A stretch of 64,000 nt of DNA from Rhipicephalus microplus (taxonomy: Eukaryota; Arthropoda; Arachnida; Ixodida; Ixodidae), in contig NC_134701.1 in NCBI RefSeq assembly GCF_043290135.1, positions 200,614,601 through 200,678,600 on the forward strand. The letters run 5' to 3'. Each line of letters begins with the position of its first letter. Within the stretch, counting starts at the first letter, position 1. The position numbers and the translations under genes are program-made. The notes below the pieces were generated by a model, which saw only the letters and a program-made list of their open reading frames with translations, did no database searches and was not told the origin of the DNA. Below are positions 43,020 through 54,934 of the stretch, piece by piece.

Positions 43020-46000
43020 TAGCGCCACGATGCACCATGCACTTACCCTAATTACTGATCCTACTGTGTTAACGCGAGTTGCCACTAGCACCCCCAGGCA
43101 TACCACGCCTGACCTCACGATGTTGAGTGCACATGTGATAGTTAAAACGCATGGGGTTCTGCCGGATACATTGGGTAGTGAACATAATGTGATTCGAACT
43201 GTCATAACACAAAATTCCAAAATTTTCCGACCTAAAATTCAGGACCCTCGTTGACTTGGATAAACTCTGCACATATATAGCCATGGAGGATACTACTCCG
43301 CAATTTAAGGAGTCCTGGGCTCAAAGAATACAAGATGCCGTTGAGAGGGCTTGAAAAACGTTTAAGAACATGCAAAATACACCGCATGCTGACCCCCATC
43401 TCCTAAATCTGTGGGAGGTTCGAAGAAGTCTTTGTAAACCATGGAAGCGTCAGAGACTAAACCGCAAACTTCGCCTACGCATCATTGCAGTCACAGAGGA
43501 GGCTGCACAGTATGCCACGCAGCTAGCCAGAGCAAATGGGAAAAACTTTTGTGACACACTGAAAGGAACACTTGGCACAAAATGTACATGGAAAATCCTA
43601 AGGGCCCTTCTATATCCCACGTTGACCAAGAACCACATTCACACCGCTACCCAACGACTCATTTACCTAGAAGAGCGAGAAGACACAGACATTATGACAC
43701 ACACAAAAAACCTTAACACTCCTATAGCCCCTACTCGGATATCTGAATGCACTCCTTTAACACGTCCTGATCCGGACGAAAACTTGAATGCAGATGTCAC
43801 ACTTGCAGAGGTAAAACAGGCCCTTGCTTGTATTACCCGGGACATTGCACCAGGGCCGAATCGTGTAACTTACAAATTCCTTCGAAGCTTAGATGATGTA
43901 GCTCTACAAGAGCTCACGGATACCCTTAACGAACACTGGAGCAAGGATACACTACCTTGTACTTGGAAACCTGCCCAGATTATTCTGATTCTAAAATAAG
44001 GCAAGTCACTACTTCTCCAAAATTTACGACCCATCTCGCTCACGAGCTGTGTATAGGCAAACTTTTTGATTGAGTGCGTTCTTCTCCTACAGCCACATAC
44101 AGAAGCTAGGAACTTTTTTCCCAACACACAGTTTGGATTTCACCCAAACCTATCGGCGCAGGATGTCCTCCTGCATGTAAGAGACGCTATTTCATACCAA
44201 AATACAGACAGCTCGAACTAGAGCCATTATCGCATTAAACATGCAAAAGGCTTTCGACAATATAGGACACGAACACATTCTCAGGACATTGGTCACCACT
44301 GGCTGTGACCGTAGGACCTGGCATTATGTCAAAGCCTTTTTTGGAGAATCGCACCGCCGATGTTAGATTAGGTACACTCACATCCGCCACTTTTCTTTCT
44401 CAATCAGAAGCACATCGCAGGCAGCTGTCCTATCGCCACTCTTATTCAATGTTGCCTTGGCCCCGTTGGCCAAAGGAGTCGCTGATATTCCTAAATTACA
44501 GCACGTATTATACGCTGATATGACTGTGGGTGTGCCATTCCTCCATTTGGTAGGCAAAAGACGTTCAAAAAACTGCTATCAACGTCATCGAGCGGCATAT
44601 TAGTTCAGTGGGTCTCCACTGTTCGCCAGAAATGTCGGAGTTACTTGCAATCAAACCCCGCATGCGCGACCCAAGCGTTGACTTGTACGTGTATGGTAAA
44701 CCTGCGCCAAGAGTAAATAAATTCAGGGTATTGGGTTTACACATGCAATCAAACTTGGACGCAAACTTCACTTTGAACTTTGTTCAGCCCATTTCAGGAC
44801 TGAATCTCCGGATCGCGCTGTGAAATCATGGTATACTTGAAGATGACACCACACAAATTGTTGAAGCTTTGGTGTTAAGTCGCTTGCATATCATCTTTTG
44901 TTATCACCATCTTACTGAAAAGCAAACACAACGGGCTAACAGTTTAATCAGGCGGGCGGTTTAAACCGCATTGAGGTTGCCGACGCGCACCAGCACTACT
45001 CTCCTCATACAGACCGGTCTGTATAATAACGGGCGAAAAATTATGAAGGCACAGAAAAGCAATCCACTTTTGCGCCTTTCTCGGTCACCCAAAGGGCGGA
45101 ACCTGCGCTGAACCCCGAGGCTCAAATGAACCGAAACAAAAAGAAACATGGTCTCCTGCTTCGATAAGGGTTGTGACTCAGATGCAACTCAAGCCATTGC
45201 CGCACAACACGACCCACAACGCCACCTGGGCCTACGCAAGGCACGCGCTTATTATTACATATGTTGGTACAAGAATCGTGAAGACGTCCATTATGTCGAC
45301 GTTGCGGTAGTTGCACTTGAAGGACCGGCCACAGCTGTTGCCATAAGGGAGGACGGGCAGATTTCCGCGTCCGTTAAAACAACACGCACCTACGTGGCTG
45401 AGGGGGTTGCACTAGCCTTAGCAGTGGCGCATGCGCATGCAGATTCTACCATTACAGTAATTTGCAAAATTCCTAAAGCGCTTATCGATACTTCCGTCAA
45501 GGCATAGCACCAAAGACAGCTTGACGCATTTTGAGCAACATTCCTTCACTTCTCCATCCAGTGACTATCACGTGGATGCCTGGGCATGAGTGTATCTCTG
45601 GGAATGAGCACGTTCATGTGCACGTCCGAGGTTTTTTCATCCAGACCCTGGGGGATCGCTCACCCGAACCTGTGAGAAAACCACAAGAGGGATCCGCACC
45701 TACTATGGGATTACGACGTATTACCGACACGGCAGACGATATTTCCCTGCCTCAAACTACTTTTTTGCTCCTAATCAGACTTCAGTTTCGCGCCAGCTCC
45801 AGACAAAAGCATTGGTTTTTCCCTGTCTGGCACACCTATTTTACCCCGCTCTTCACCAACCACATCGCACCACCTTCGAGGCACCTTGATCTGATCTTTT
45901 CCACTGCTTGTGGAGCTGCCCAAATCTCGTGGCAGTAGAACTTATTCCCAATTCCTCCCTTTCCTCGTGAGAGGCTACTCTTGATGTCATTGGCTCGGAC

Positions 46001-46040
46001 GACCAGTTGTGGTTGGTGGACCAGGCCTGCCTAGAGATGT
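43020..46040 (+). pseudogene. decayed LINE ORF2 (endonuclease end, RT, RNase H, tail)
   Basis: The endonuclease end is seen as LTLITDPTVLTRV, PDLTMLSAHV and DTLGSEHNVI (43030-43254). A 209-codon open frame (43370-43999) carries the linker and fingers of RT (LLNLWEVRRSLCKPWKRQRL, TEEAAQYATQLARANGKNFC, DIAPGPNRVTYKFLRSLDD). After stops, LRPISLTSCV, PNTQFGFHPNLSAQDVLLHV and shifted remnants of the palm follow. The catalytic Asp pair is not recognisable (an ADMTV-like remnant near 44513). RNase H appears as YVDVAVVALEG, SVKTTRTYVAEGVALALAVA (45290-45460) and TWMPGHECISGNEHVH (45571-45620). Many frameshifts and stops. It is a different family from the LINE at 28.8 kb and closer to the tail seen at 5.6 kb. 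Confidence 0.85.
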
Positions 46041-46044
46041 CGGC

Positions 46045-46565
46045 CAGGGGGCTCTCGTATGGCTCCCGGCCAGGGTGCTCCCGGACAAATGAAGTTTAGT
46101 TGGGCATATGTAACGAGCCTACGTACGCAACACTGCCGCAACACTTTCCCGGCACCATTAGTGGTGCCGGGAAAGAACTGTGCATGTGCAGTACGTAACG
46201 CATCGATTCCAGAGATCGCGTAGGTCCGGAACAAGACGCTGCGTACGTAATGCAATGTTTACTATACGTTACGTTCTCGCGGGACCTCAAGGAAACCAAA
46301 ACGATATAGGACACGAACATATGGTGGCTGCAGTGGCCTTCGACGTAGACAGCAACAGTGTACCCGATGCAAGTTATGTACACTTTACAACGAAAGGAGA
46401 AGTTTTCAAGCGAGACATGGTACAGTCAAGCGGCGCGTTCCGGCATCTTGATGATTCAGAAACGACTGACTGGCGCCTATCCAAAATCTTCAAGGATCGC
46501 CTTTGATACGTTGTGTGCGTGAACGCGTGTCTTTCTGCCAGGCATATAGGCGAATGAACCTGTAA
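46045..46565. other. intergenic with a 14-bp-arm hairpin
   Basis: CTTTCCCGGCACCA and its exact inverse flank TTAG at 46144-46175. ACGTACGCAACAC and GTACGTAACGC motifs recall the interior of the MITE at 20591. No gene. Confidence 0.5.
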
Positions 46566-46569
46566 AAAA

Positions 46570-48092
46570 AAAAATTGGCAGATCCCACGTATACAACGGG
46601 AATCGATGATATGCGAAGCACGAAGGGGAAAGGTCGATATGTCACTTACAAATGAACAACGTAAAGAGGTGGACGTAAATTATGCCGAACATAACTTTCG
46701 TGCCACGATTATCATGTTTGGGTGTGTCATTTACCTGCGTCGTGTGCTCACGTCATGTAATACCGAATTTTGTATATATGGAGCTAGCAAAACGGCCGCG
46801 AGCACGCTATGATCATAAGAAATAGTCATGTTTTACATGACACGCATATCATGATTATCATGTTTGGACGTGTCATTTACATTCGTCGTCCATTCACGTC
46901 ACGTATTATCAAACAGGGTATATCAAGAATCAGTGAAACTGCCGCAAGCACGCCAGGAGCGTAGAATCTAGTCATGTTTTACATGACACGCATATCATAA
47001 TTATCATGTTTAGACGCGTCATTTACCTTCGCCGTCTTTTCGCGTCACGTGATACCTAATTTTCTATATGTGGAGCTAGCTAAATGGCCGCGAGCGTGCT
47101 ATGAGCGTAACATGTAGTCATGTTTTACATGACACTCATGTCATAATTATCATGTTTGTGTCAGTGATATACATTCGTCATTCATTGAAGTCACGTAACA
47201 CAAAATTTGGTATATTTGGAACTAGCGAAACGGTTGCGAGCGTATCGTCAGGTTGGCATGTAGTTATGTTTTTACATGCCACGCATGTGATGATTGTCAT
47301 GTTGGCACCATTCATGTACCTTCGTCATCCATTCACGTTCTGTAATACCAAACTTGGTATATGTGACGCTAGCAAAATGGCCGCGAGTGCACCATGAGTG
47401 TGGCATTACTAGTCATACCATAAAAATTATAACATGCATGTCATTATTTCCCCATCAGGGTCTGCCACTTACGTTGGCTATGCAGTAATGTCATACGATA
47501 CCAGTTTTGCAAAATGTCATGTGAACGAAACCATCCCAACAGCAGCAAGACCAAGAAATGGAAATCATGACATTCACGACATGCATAACATAATGTTCAC
47601 GTTATGACTAGTCAATTATGCTCGTCATACAGTCATGTTATGCCATACCAATTTTGGCGTGATGATGACATGCCTGTCATGTAAAACATTACTACATGCT
47701 ATGCTGAAAGAGTGCTCGTTGCCGTTTCGCTAGCTCCACATATACAAAATTTGGTATTTCGTAACCTGAATAGACGACAAAGTTTAATGACGCGTCCAAA
47801 CAGGATAATCATGATATGCGTTTCATGTAAAGCATGACTACGTGCTACGGTCATAGCGTGCTCGCGGCCGTTTCGCTTGCTCCGCATATACCGAATTTGG
47901 CGTCAGGTAACGTGAATAGATGACGAAGGTAAATCACGCGTCCAAACATGATAATCATGACATGAAAGTCATGTACGGCATAATATACCCCCGCCTCGTA
48001 ACATCGTGCTGATATTGAAGTGACATATCTACATTCCTCCTTCGTGCTTCGCATATCATCGATTCCCACTGTACGTGGGATTTGCCCTTTTT
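46570..48092. mobile_element. palindromic tandem-repeat (foldback-like) element, complete
   Basis: The left end GGCAGATCCCACGTATACAA...GGGAATCGATGATATGCGAA is the inverse of the right end (48084 leftwards). Homology of the two arms continues inward for at least 200 bp and probably about 700 bp. Each arm is built of units of about 146-148 bp: in the left arm ATCATGTTT recurs at 46711, 46857, 47003 and 47149, with a further TCATGTTGG at 47297. The right arm holds the same units in reverse (CTCGCGGCCGTTTCGCT, CATGATAATCATGACATG). A centre of about 200 bp (47440-47640) is single-copy here. No coding capacity. A related half-element lies at 20265-22096. Confidence 0.75.
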
Positions 48093-48201
48093 AGGAGCGA
48101 AGCTCCTTAAGGCGTGGGCTGTGCGTCCCCTGTATGTAGCCACCTCTCGTTCAGTTCTAATTATTACGCTAGCCACCACCCGATATAAAGGGTACAGCCA
48201 T
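48093..48201. other. leader of the CATC array
   Basis: Contains GGAGCGAAGCTCC (a palindrome) and CTTAAGGCGTGGGCTGTGCG. No gene. Confidence 0.4.
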
Positions 48202-48562
48202 ATCCATCCGTCCACCCGTCCATCCATCCATCCATCCATCCATCCATCCATCCATCCATCCATCCATCCATCCATCCATCCATCCATCCATCCATCCATC
48301 CATACATCCATCCGTCCATCCGTCCGTCCATCCATCCATCCGTCCATCCATCCATCCATCCATCCATCCATCCATCCATCCATCCATCCATCCATCCATC
48401 CATCCATCCATCCATCCATCCATCCGCCCGCCCGTCCGTCCGTCCGTCCGTCCGTCCGTCCGTCCATCCATCCGTCCATCCGTCCGTCCGTCCATCCGTC
48501 CGTCCGTCCGTCCGTCCATCCGTCCGTCCGTCCGTCTGTCCATCCGTCCATCCGTCCGTCCA
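48202..48562. repeat. (CATC/CGTC)n tetranucleotide array
   Basis: About 90 units in blocks: pure CATC in the left two thirds, broken once near 48301-48350, then CGTC-dominated units from about 48421 with periodic CATC. The mixed part shows a higher-order pattern (CATC CGTC CGTC CGTC). Confidence 0.97.
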
Positions 48563-48564
48563 AA

Positions 48565-50659
48565 AGATGCAAGTTTTTATAAACTAGACGGCGGTACGTG
48601 TAGTTGATTATGAAAGATGCGAGGTGTTATAAAATAGGAATGATGCCACATATGGCGCGTGTCATCGTTCGATATAGTGCGGCGACGTACGCTAGGGGGA
48701 GCGTTGCAATAAAATCGAGTGCGCAAAATGTACGGAGGATTCATGGTTTACCAGGTTTACCTCCGGAGCTTCGCCCACTCATCATCATTCACTTCGTGGA
48801 TATGGCGGCATTTTTTCATTTTTTTTGTGCAGATCACAGAGGCCACGTTATTAGTGGGATCACGGTACTTGCACCTAGCATACGTCTAACGTCGGTGGCA
48901 CTGATGAACATTATGAACCCTTGCATCGTTCATATGATTTATCTGACTGAGCGGAATACATCAAGGTACGTTGAACTAAAAGTGTTGTCGCACGCTTCGC
49001 TTGCAGCGTACGCAACGTAACTTTCACAGCATACGCAACCTCTCCGTACGTTCAACTGAAAGTGTCTATTCTCTAATAGCAGGCTGCGTCCGCAAAGCTG
49101 CTGCGGACGCACAATTAAACCTTTCTACTATTCCGGCTCATTTATCTGAAATGAAACTTGCACGGAACCCAACCAGCCTCCCATGTCTTTGCGTTTCAAA
49201 CAAACGTTTACTCGAATAAACGCTACACCAAGTTTCGCTTCAAACTGTTCTTCCAGCACCCGCGCCAACGCCGGGTCAACGCCGTGCGCACCGCTGCTGC
49301 TTCGCATCCCATCAGCGTTCTCTTCAGGGAGACGGTCCATAATTTTATTATAGAACTGAAATTTTCATTCAAGTTGTATAGCGGTCGTACGACGTCATAT
49401 GTGACGCTTCTGCTGAAGTGTCTTGTCCTCGAGCTGTCGAGGCGCAAGTATGCACACCCGCAAGGGTACGTGTTAGCGACCCCCAGCGCGAGAACAAAAA
49501 GGCGATATGTAGGTCAAACATCCTGCGGGTTTAAGTGCCCGGAAAGCGCATATTTGTTTTCCACGTGCGGTCTATAAGGCGGTAAACAGCCAGCCACCGG
49601 TACCCTTGAAATAAAAGCTATGGTAGCCGAAGGTCATTCGCGGGGATTGTGTCGGTGATACACGATCGCGCAGTGGCCGCACCGCTTCCGAATATCGCCA
49701 ACTCTCAACGGTGATCTTGGCACGAGTCGCACCGTAGAGTGGCCCCGATACAATCAGATCAGATCTGATTTGCCGCACTGATTCGTTTAGTCGTTATGTG
49801 GGATCGTGCCAGCACGCAAGCCCCGTTACGTGACACTGACAGCGGAGCACCTTGGACGGCGACCTCTCATCTTGACGTTTCCTAAAGCGCTGGGATGTTG
49901 AAGCGTATACGTGCTCGTTTTTTTTCGTAACAGCATTGCACATAACAACTGTACGGATATGCGAGTGGGTAGCCTGCTTCAGATACATTTGCAAATTTAA
50001 ATCACCCGATTAAAAATATTTATACCCCTGTTACACGGAAAATCTGATTTCGTTTACAACGGATGACTCTAACTCACAAAAAATTGCTTCGACCGCACTC
50101 ACCCAGACTCAAATTCGCCAAAATTTTACTCACCCGAACTAACTCAGACTCAATTTCTCGGATCTATTTAGTGAGTCGGCTCATGAGTCCGCTATGGCTT
50201 AGAATTAGCGTTTAAAGCGTTGGGTCAACGCACTTTAGCACCAATATATCCCGTAATCGGTGCTCTTCCTGACGCCTTTTGATATAGTGCACTCGAATAC
50301 GAGTTTTGAGTGGTTGCAAATCAGTGAGGTAGGGTCGTTTTCGGAGTGGCCTCCTTACCGCGCAAAAATATTCGAATGAATTTTTTTATTTATGTTGGAT
50401 TTGGTGTCACAACTATTCGATTATTCTTCTATTTGGTTCTAATATTCACCATTCGTGCACCCTCATTTTATCGAATTGTTATTCCTGTGCCTGAAGGGTT
50501 AAGAGGAAACGAGCAATTGGTTAGGCGAAATTGACGCACATGTGAAACAAGCTGGTAGAATGCGCAGCCAAGGGCAATGCCACATGAATGTTTGATTGCA
50601 GTGGTTTTGACTGACGCATGCCACAATACGGATATGGACGAAAATAGGAATCTCTCTCA
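48565..50659. other. intergenic, no supported gene
   Basis: The longest open frame (49158-49577, plus) has no recognisable domain. A hairpin with 10-bp arms TGCGTCCGCA/TGCGGACGCA lies at 49085-49111. CGTACGTTCAACTGAAAGTG near 49044 echoes ACGTTGAACTAAAAGTG near 48968. Confidence 0.45.
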
Positions 50660-51129
50660 TGCCGACGCCGTGCAAGCCCGTACGTGCGCAGGTAACAAGG
50701 GTTTTGATTTCTTCGGTGGTGTGTCGCCTTTGTCGTAAAATTTTCTTATTTGAGCATTTATCGCCGTTACAGCCACAGAAACGTCCTTTTTTTCCACATG
50801 GCTTCTAACTACACTTTTTACTACACTTCTTGTCGGGCTATTTTTCATGTATCTCTGCTACTTAAGGAAGTCAAAAATAAAAGCGTGAAGGGGAAGGCGG
50901 AAGCTTGCTGCAACTGACGCTTAAATAAGTGGCGTTGTATGTTTTTTTTTTCAAGGCAGCCTCTAAAAAGGCAAGTCCGCTTGCCGAAACGCCAGATTCA
51001 GCACCCACCCTCTGTTTGTTGATTACTTATTGCTTATGAAATGCAACCTCTGCTGTGTGCAGCTTTTCCGCAAGACCAAACTGTTTTACAGCGAAGCTGT
51101 CCAGCCTAAAGCTGTATGTTCCGGGTCGA

Positions 51130-51460
51130 AACGGAGGCCCATAGGTGGGTTATTCCTATATCGCAGTGGTGCACCTTCCCCAACCACATTAATATTAGGA
51201 GAACATACCCAGACGTCTATAAATATGATACCCGCAAGCTGTGCGGCTGGACTCACGCATCACTTAAGCACATTATCATGAAATGCAGAATTTTAGCAGA
51301 AAAAAAACGCGGTCTCCCCAGATAAAGCTGCGGCGTTGTGGACGGCCGTGCTGCGAAGTTCCGACCTCCAGGTTCAACTGTGGGTCATCCAGCAAGCCCG
51401 TGAGGGGGCGAGGAGACGCGGTCCCAGGTCACGAATTTGCTGGAGTTTTTAATAAAGCTG
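51130..51460 (+). pseudogene. LINE ORF2 C-terminal fragment
   Basis: In shifting frames: WCTFPNHINI, YPDVYKYDTRKLCGWTHASL, HIIMKCRILAEKKRG, then AALWTAVLRSSDLQVQLWVI and QQAREGARRRG. This is the zinc-finger-like tail and C-terminal helix of a tick LINE ORF2. A TAATAAAGC follows at about 51451. Absent from duplication unit 1, so probably inserted after the duplication, unless lost there. Confidence 0.7.
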
Positions 51461-51464
51461 TTAC

Positions 51465-51900
51465 CACCAGGTATGCACCACAGAAATCGGGCGAGACCCA
51501 CTTCCCAGCACTGCCCCGCTAAGATTGAAGTGTAAATACCAGTGCACAGCGGCAAAGACATATGCGCCACGGAAATCGGGCAGGCTCCCCTACTTACCAC
51601 GGGCCCATTAACATGTCACGAGATAAAGCATTTCGCAAAAAAAAAAACGGGTTCCACTGAAATGACTCCTGAATATCGTGAACAAAGTTCTAAGCGATGC
51701 GTACTGCAAGCCAGATAAAAAGACGCATGTCATGACGAAAAAAAATGCACGTTTTCCTAACGTAAAACTTTAACCGGCACACCCGATTGCTTGGAGCGGG
51801 ACTTCGTTTAGCATGTATACCGTTAATAAAAATGCTGCGCCTCACTGTACCTTTTCTGGTCATTAAGTTTCTTATCTGTGCCACGTGCGAAACAGCTCGT
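51465..51900. other. intergenic inside duplication unit 2
   Basis: No gene. Homology with unit 1 is not clear here. Confidence 0.4.
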
Positions 51901-52431
51901 CCACCGTCAGAAATTGGCATGTGTCTTTGATAAAGACAGTTTTAAACTCTGCCTTCACCCCTTTCAGACTCTCTCGTCAACCATCTGCACAGTGTGTAGG
52001 TGGTCTTTTTTTTTCTTTTTATAGCAAAAATGTAGCCTGCCGTTTAAACATTTCTCTTCAAAAATGCCGTTTACACATATCGAGCTTACTTGAAATTGAA
52101 GTTGAGTTCAGGAGTGCATACTCGTGAAGGTTAAATTTTGCTTGAATAACAAGTATCAATGCACGTTTCAAGACATTGTAACCTTTCCATTTTAGTTTAT
52201 GTGTTACGCTCTGCTTGGATGCATTAAAAAAAGTACATTCAGCAGCTTCTTAAAGGAATAATGTGATGCGATTCACTTACCAATGAGTTGTGTTGTGTGT
52301 GACAAATTTTACAGTATAGAATTGCGTTGTCGTTGATTCTATATTGCCATTTGAGCAACAGCTTTTACACTGAGGACGTTTCCCACAAAACAAACGACAA
52401 CACAAAGTGTGTAAAGTAACGACGAAAATAT

Positions 52432-52437
52432 TTTATT
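52432..52437 (-). terminator. candidate distal poly(A) signal of ELO copy 2
   Basis: AATAAA on the minus strand about 1.19 kb past the stop codon, in a stretch conserved with unit 1 (AACACAAAATGACNAGTGCAAG). The matching position in unit 1 reads CTATTTAG, so the signal is not shared. Confidence 0.35.
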
Positions 52438-52439
52438 TA

Positions 52440-53621
52440 CAACACAAAATGACCAGTGCAAGTGAGGCAATTCGCAACACGAAGTAACAACACAAAAACG
52501 TGACAAACAAGCCGTTCAAAGGATGCGTCATAAAGAAACGCGTCCTAAAGACAACACACGTGCAACAAAGCAGACACGTTTAAAAAAAACAAAAAAAAAA
52601 CGTCAATAGCCAATAATAAATACCGTGGCATTATGAGAATTCAAATAGCAATACTATGTACAATCTCTATCTCATATATACTGTCCCAAGCCCATAGCCA
52701 GGATGGGGTGTCTTAGGGGCCTGGGTACTCCCATATATTCTGATGGAAAAAAAAGGGAGGGGGGCGTTTAACCGGAAATAAGTAACGAAGATAGGACGCA
52801 ATTTTCCGAAGTAGTGAAAGCCTTCGCCAGGCGGGCCCTCCCCGGAATAAACTCCTGGCCAAGGGTCTGTTCAGTCATACCATCATTGTCCAAACGATAT
52901 TCATGGAAGTGGAGGACGACGTCCATATTATGTAGCATTTCGAAATGAGAAACGGTGTTTCACAAACACCTAGCGTTATCGGTGGACAGCTACATACAAT
53001 GATGTCATCTGTTCGCATCCGATTGTTCTCGAAACCGCTGACCGTTCAGCAATGTTTCGAAGTTACACGCGATTTAAAAATACGCGTTATGGCAAAGGAA
53101 TCGCTCGAAACGGTTTAGGCCTCGATTACGGACGTTTAGACTTCAACCGTATTTCAAGGTAACCCGATGGTGTAGAGGGACATGACGACAATTTCAAAAC
53201 GCCAATATATAGGATGTGGACTTGTATGTTAGAAGTTTCGAATAGACATTGATTGCTCATTTCACCCGCGCCTCATGCTTAAGACATTTCTTAGCATTTC
53301 CTACCTTGAAATACCGGACGCCAATTTCACGAAGTGACATTCCTATACGTGGGTTCCGATAGCGGAAACATACGAATGAAGTACGCCTTACACTTTGTCC
53401 GTTGAAAAAATAAAACAAGATGAGAGTGACACATGACGCTGATGTTAACAAAACAGTGCTTCAGTCTTCACTCTATATCACAGGATCGAGAGGTGAGTTT
53501 GTAAAACACAGTAAAACAGAGCGTTACCACTTCCGTCGTTTCGTTCTCTAGGTGGGCCTATCTTCTGGCTACTCTTTCTTCAAACCAAACTATTAGCAAA
53601 CTAACGTGTGGCTAGAAGTTC
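52440..53621 (-). other. conserved 3' flank, possible 3' UTR of ELO copy 2
   Basis: Patches in this 1.2 kb match 9750-10695. Conservation of non-coding DNA next to both genes fits a shared 3' UTR or simply the duplication. An A-rich stretch at 52578-52600 and a possible G-tract near 52755 are the only other marks. Confidence 0.45.
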
Positions 53622-54467
53622 TCAGTGGGCTTTGTTCTTGACGGCTTCACCCTTTATGCTGGGACCCTTCTTGTCACTGTAGGCCTTCAGGTAGAAGCGT
53701 ACGAACATGGTGAAGAAGAAGACGGCCTCGCTCAGCATGATGTACGTGTGCGGCCTCGGGTAGCCGCAGCTGATGAAGAGCGGCATCATGGTGTGCACGA
53801 ATATCATCAAGAACTGAACGAGCTGGAACTGGGTGAGGTAGCGCTTCCACCACAGGTGCTTCTGCACGGACGGGCCGAGCAACGACAGGAAATAATAGCT
53901 GTACATGATTACGTGCACGAAGCTGTTGAGGATTACACCGAGCGCGACCTGACCGTCGGGACCGTAGGCCAGACCGAACCAGCCGTTAAAGACGACAAGG
54001 ATGTGGTGGACGACGTGCAAGAAGGAGATGTGCGAGTCCTTCTTGCGGAGCACGAAGAAGATGGTGTCCAGAAAGTCAGCTATCCTCACCATCAGGTACC
54101 ACCAGCAGAGCGTGAGCATGCTCATCGTGACCTCGTCGCGAGCCTCGTAGTTGATACCCTGGCAGAAGAGGTTGTAACCACCGCCCAGGTACGACTTGGA
54201 GAGGAAGGCCACCACAAAGTAGCAGTTCAGCAGCACCATGGTCGCGTTGTAGAGGATGATGAGCGGCTTGATGCCGTCGTAAGGCTTGCGGCCCTTCATG
54301 AACCGTGGCCCACCCACCTTGACGATGTAGACGTAGGCAACGAACAGGGTGATGAGGAACTGCTTGTTACCGGCCAGTGGCCAGTCCATGGTACGGGGAT
54401 CCCGCGTCAGGAACGGTTCGGGGTCCATGCTGCTGTCGCTCGCTGTCATGGTTTCTGCAGAAGCCAT
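53622..54467 (-). CDS. very-long-chain fatty acid elongase (ELOVL family), copy 2
   Basis: A 281-aa paralogue of the product of 12455-13300. Retained are FLDTIFFVLRKK, HVVHH (151-155), NSFVHVIMYSYY, TQFQLVQF and the C-terminal KxKxx signal (KNKAH). The 52 amino-acid differences cluster in the first 16 residues, in membrane spans (conservative I/L/V changes) and in the last 15 residues. Notable charge or polarity changes near the catalytic face are Y144D just before the histidine box, plus H173Q and K202Q. The active-site motifs are unchanged, so both copies look catalytically competent, possibly with different substrate length or expression. The coding region has no intron. Role and location as for copy 1. 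Confidence 0.95.
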   Translation of the reverse strand: MASAETMTASDSSMDPEPFLTRDPRTMDWPLAGNKQFLITLFVAYVYIVKVGGPRFMKGRKPYDGIKPLIILYNATMVLLNCYFVVAFLSKSYLGGGYNLFCQGINYEARDEVTMSMLTLCWWYLMVRIADFLDTIFFVLRKKDSHISFLHVVHHILVVFNGWFGLAYGPDGQVALGVILNSFVHVIMYSYYFLSLLGPSVQKHLWWKRYLTQFQLVQFLMIFVHTMMPLFISCGYPRPHTYIMLSEAVFFFTMFVRFYLKAYSDKKGPSIKGEAVKNKAH

Positions 54468-54930
54468 GCCTGCCTCGATTCACTCCGTAATTATGATGAA
54501 GGCTTCACTCACGCTGGCTGTCTTTCAGGTCTCCGCGTCTCTCTTCTGCTTGGTTGTGTGCACTATCGGCAGTCAGACAACCTGGCGGCACCCGAGGAGC
54601 GGGGTTTTCTTAGCCTCCGCCTGCCTCCGCGCTGTTTCGGAAGACGACAGACTGCTGTGGGACGAAAAGTGAGCCTTTATTTGCCGACACGACGCGTGCT
54701 AGGAGAGGAGGAACGAGTCGCGGTGATGAGTGGCGTAAGTGCGGCGAGAGGAAGGAAGCGATTCACTCCGGACGGGAGGAGAGGAAGGTCGACGTAGGGA
54801 GCGCCGCTCCGGGCGTCGGTGCGCGACGCCGCGCTGTTTTGCGGTGTGCAACGGTTTCGCTCATTCTTGCTGCTTTCGCGCTCGCTCGGCGGTGCCCTCT
54901 CTTCACGAGAGCCTTCTTTCTCCAGATGAA
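54468..54930 (-). promoter_or_regulatory. duplicated 5' flank / 5' UTR of ELO copy 2
   Basis: Matches 13301-13780 but is more GC-rich (GCGGCGAGAGG, CGCGACGCCGCGC). CpG-rich sequence upstream of the gene would fit a promoter, but no core element was assigned. Confidence 0.45.
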
Positions 54931-54934
54931 CGCT

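Larger units (their letters stand above)
50660..54930. repeat. segmental duplication unit 2 (contains ELO copy 2)
   Basis: Same orientation and order as 8570-13780. Unit 2 lacks the 1.73-kb segment next to the gene and gained a LINE fragment at 51130-51460, which accounts for the wider gap between the outermost patch (50670-50870) and the rest. Confidence 0.8.

Noticed and set aside
46711..47400. Regularly spaced repeats that could look like a CRISPR array
   Set aside because: The context is a eukaryotic nuclear genome. Units are about 146 bp with conserved sequence throughout and no short constant repeat with unique spacers, and the arms are inverted copies.
49158..49577. 139-codon plus-strand frame
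   Set aside because: No recognisable domain, no codon bias, a comparable frame on the opposite strand, and no homologue elsewhere in the window.
53625..54797. 390-codon open frame on the plus strand opposite ELO copy 2
   Set aside because: It is the antisense reading of a G/C-rich third-position coding gene and contains the low-complexity E/H/V pattern expected from that. The homologous antisense frame at copy 1 is broken into short pieces, so it is not conserved.
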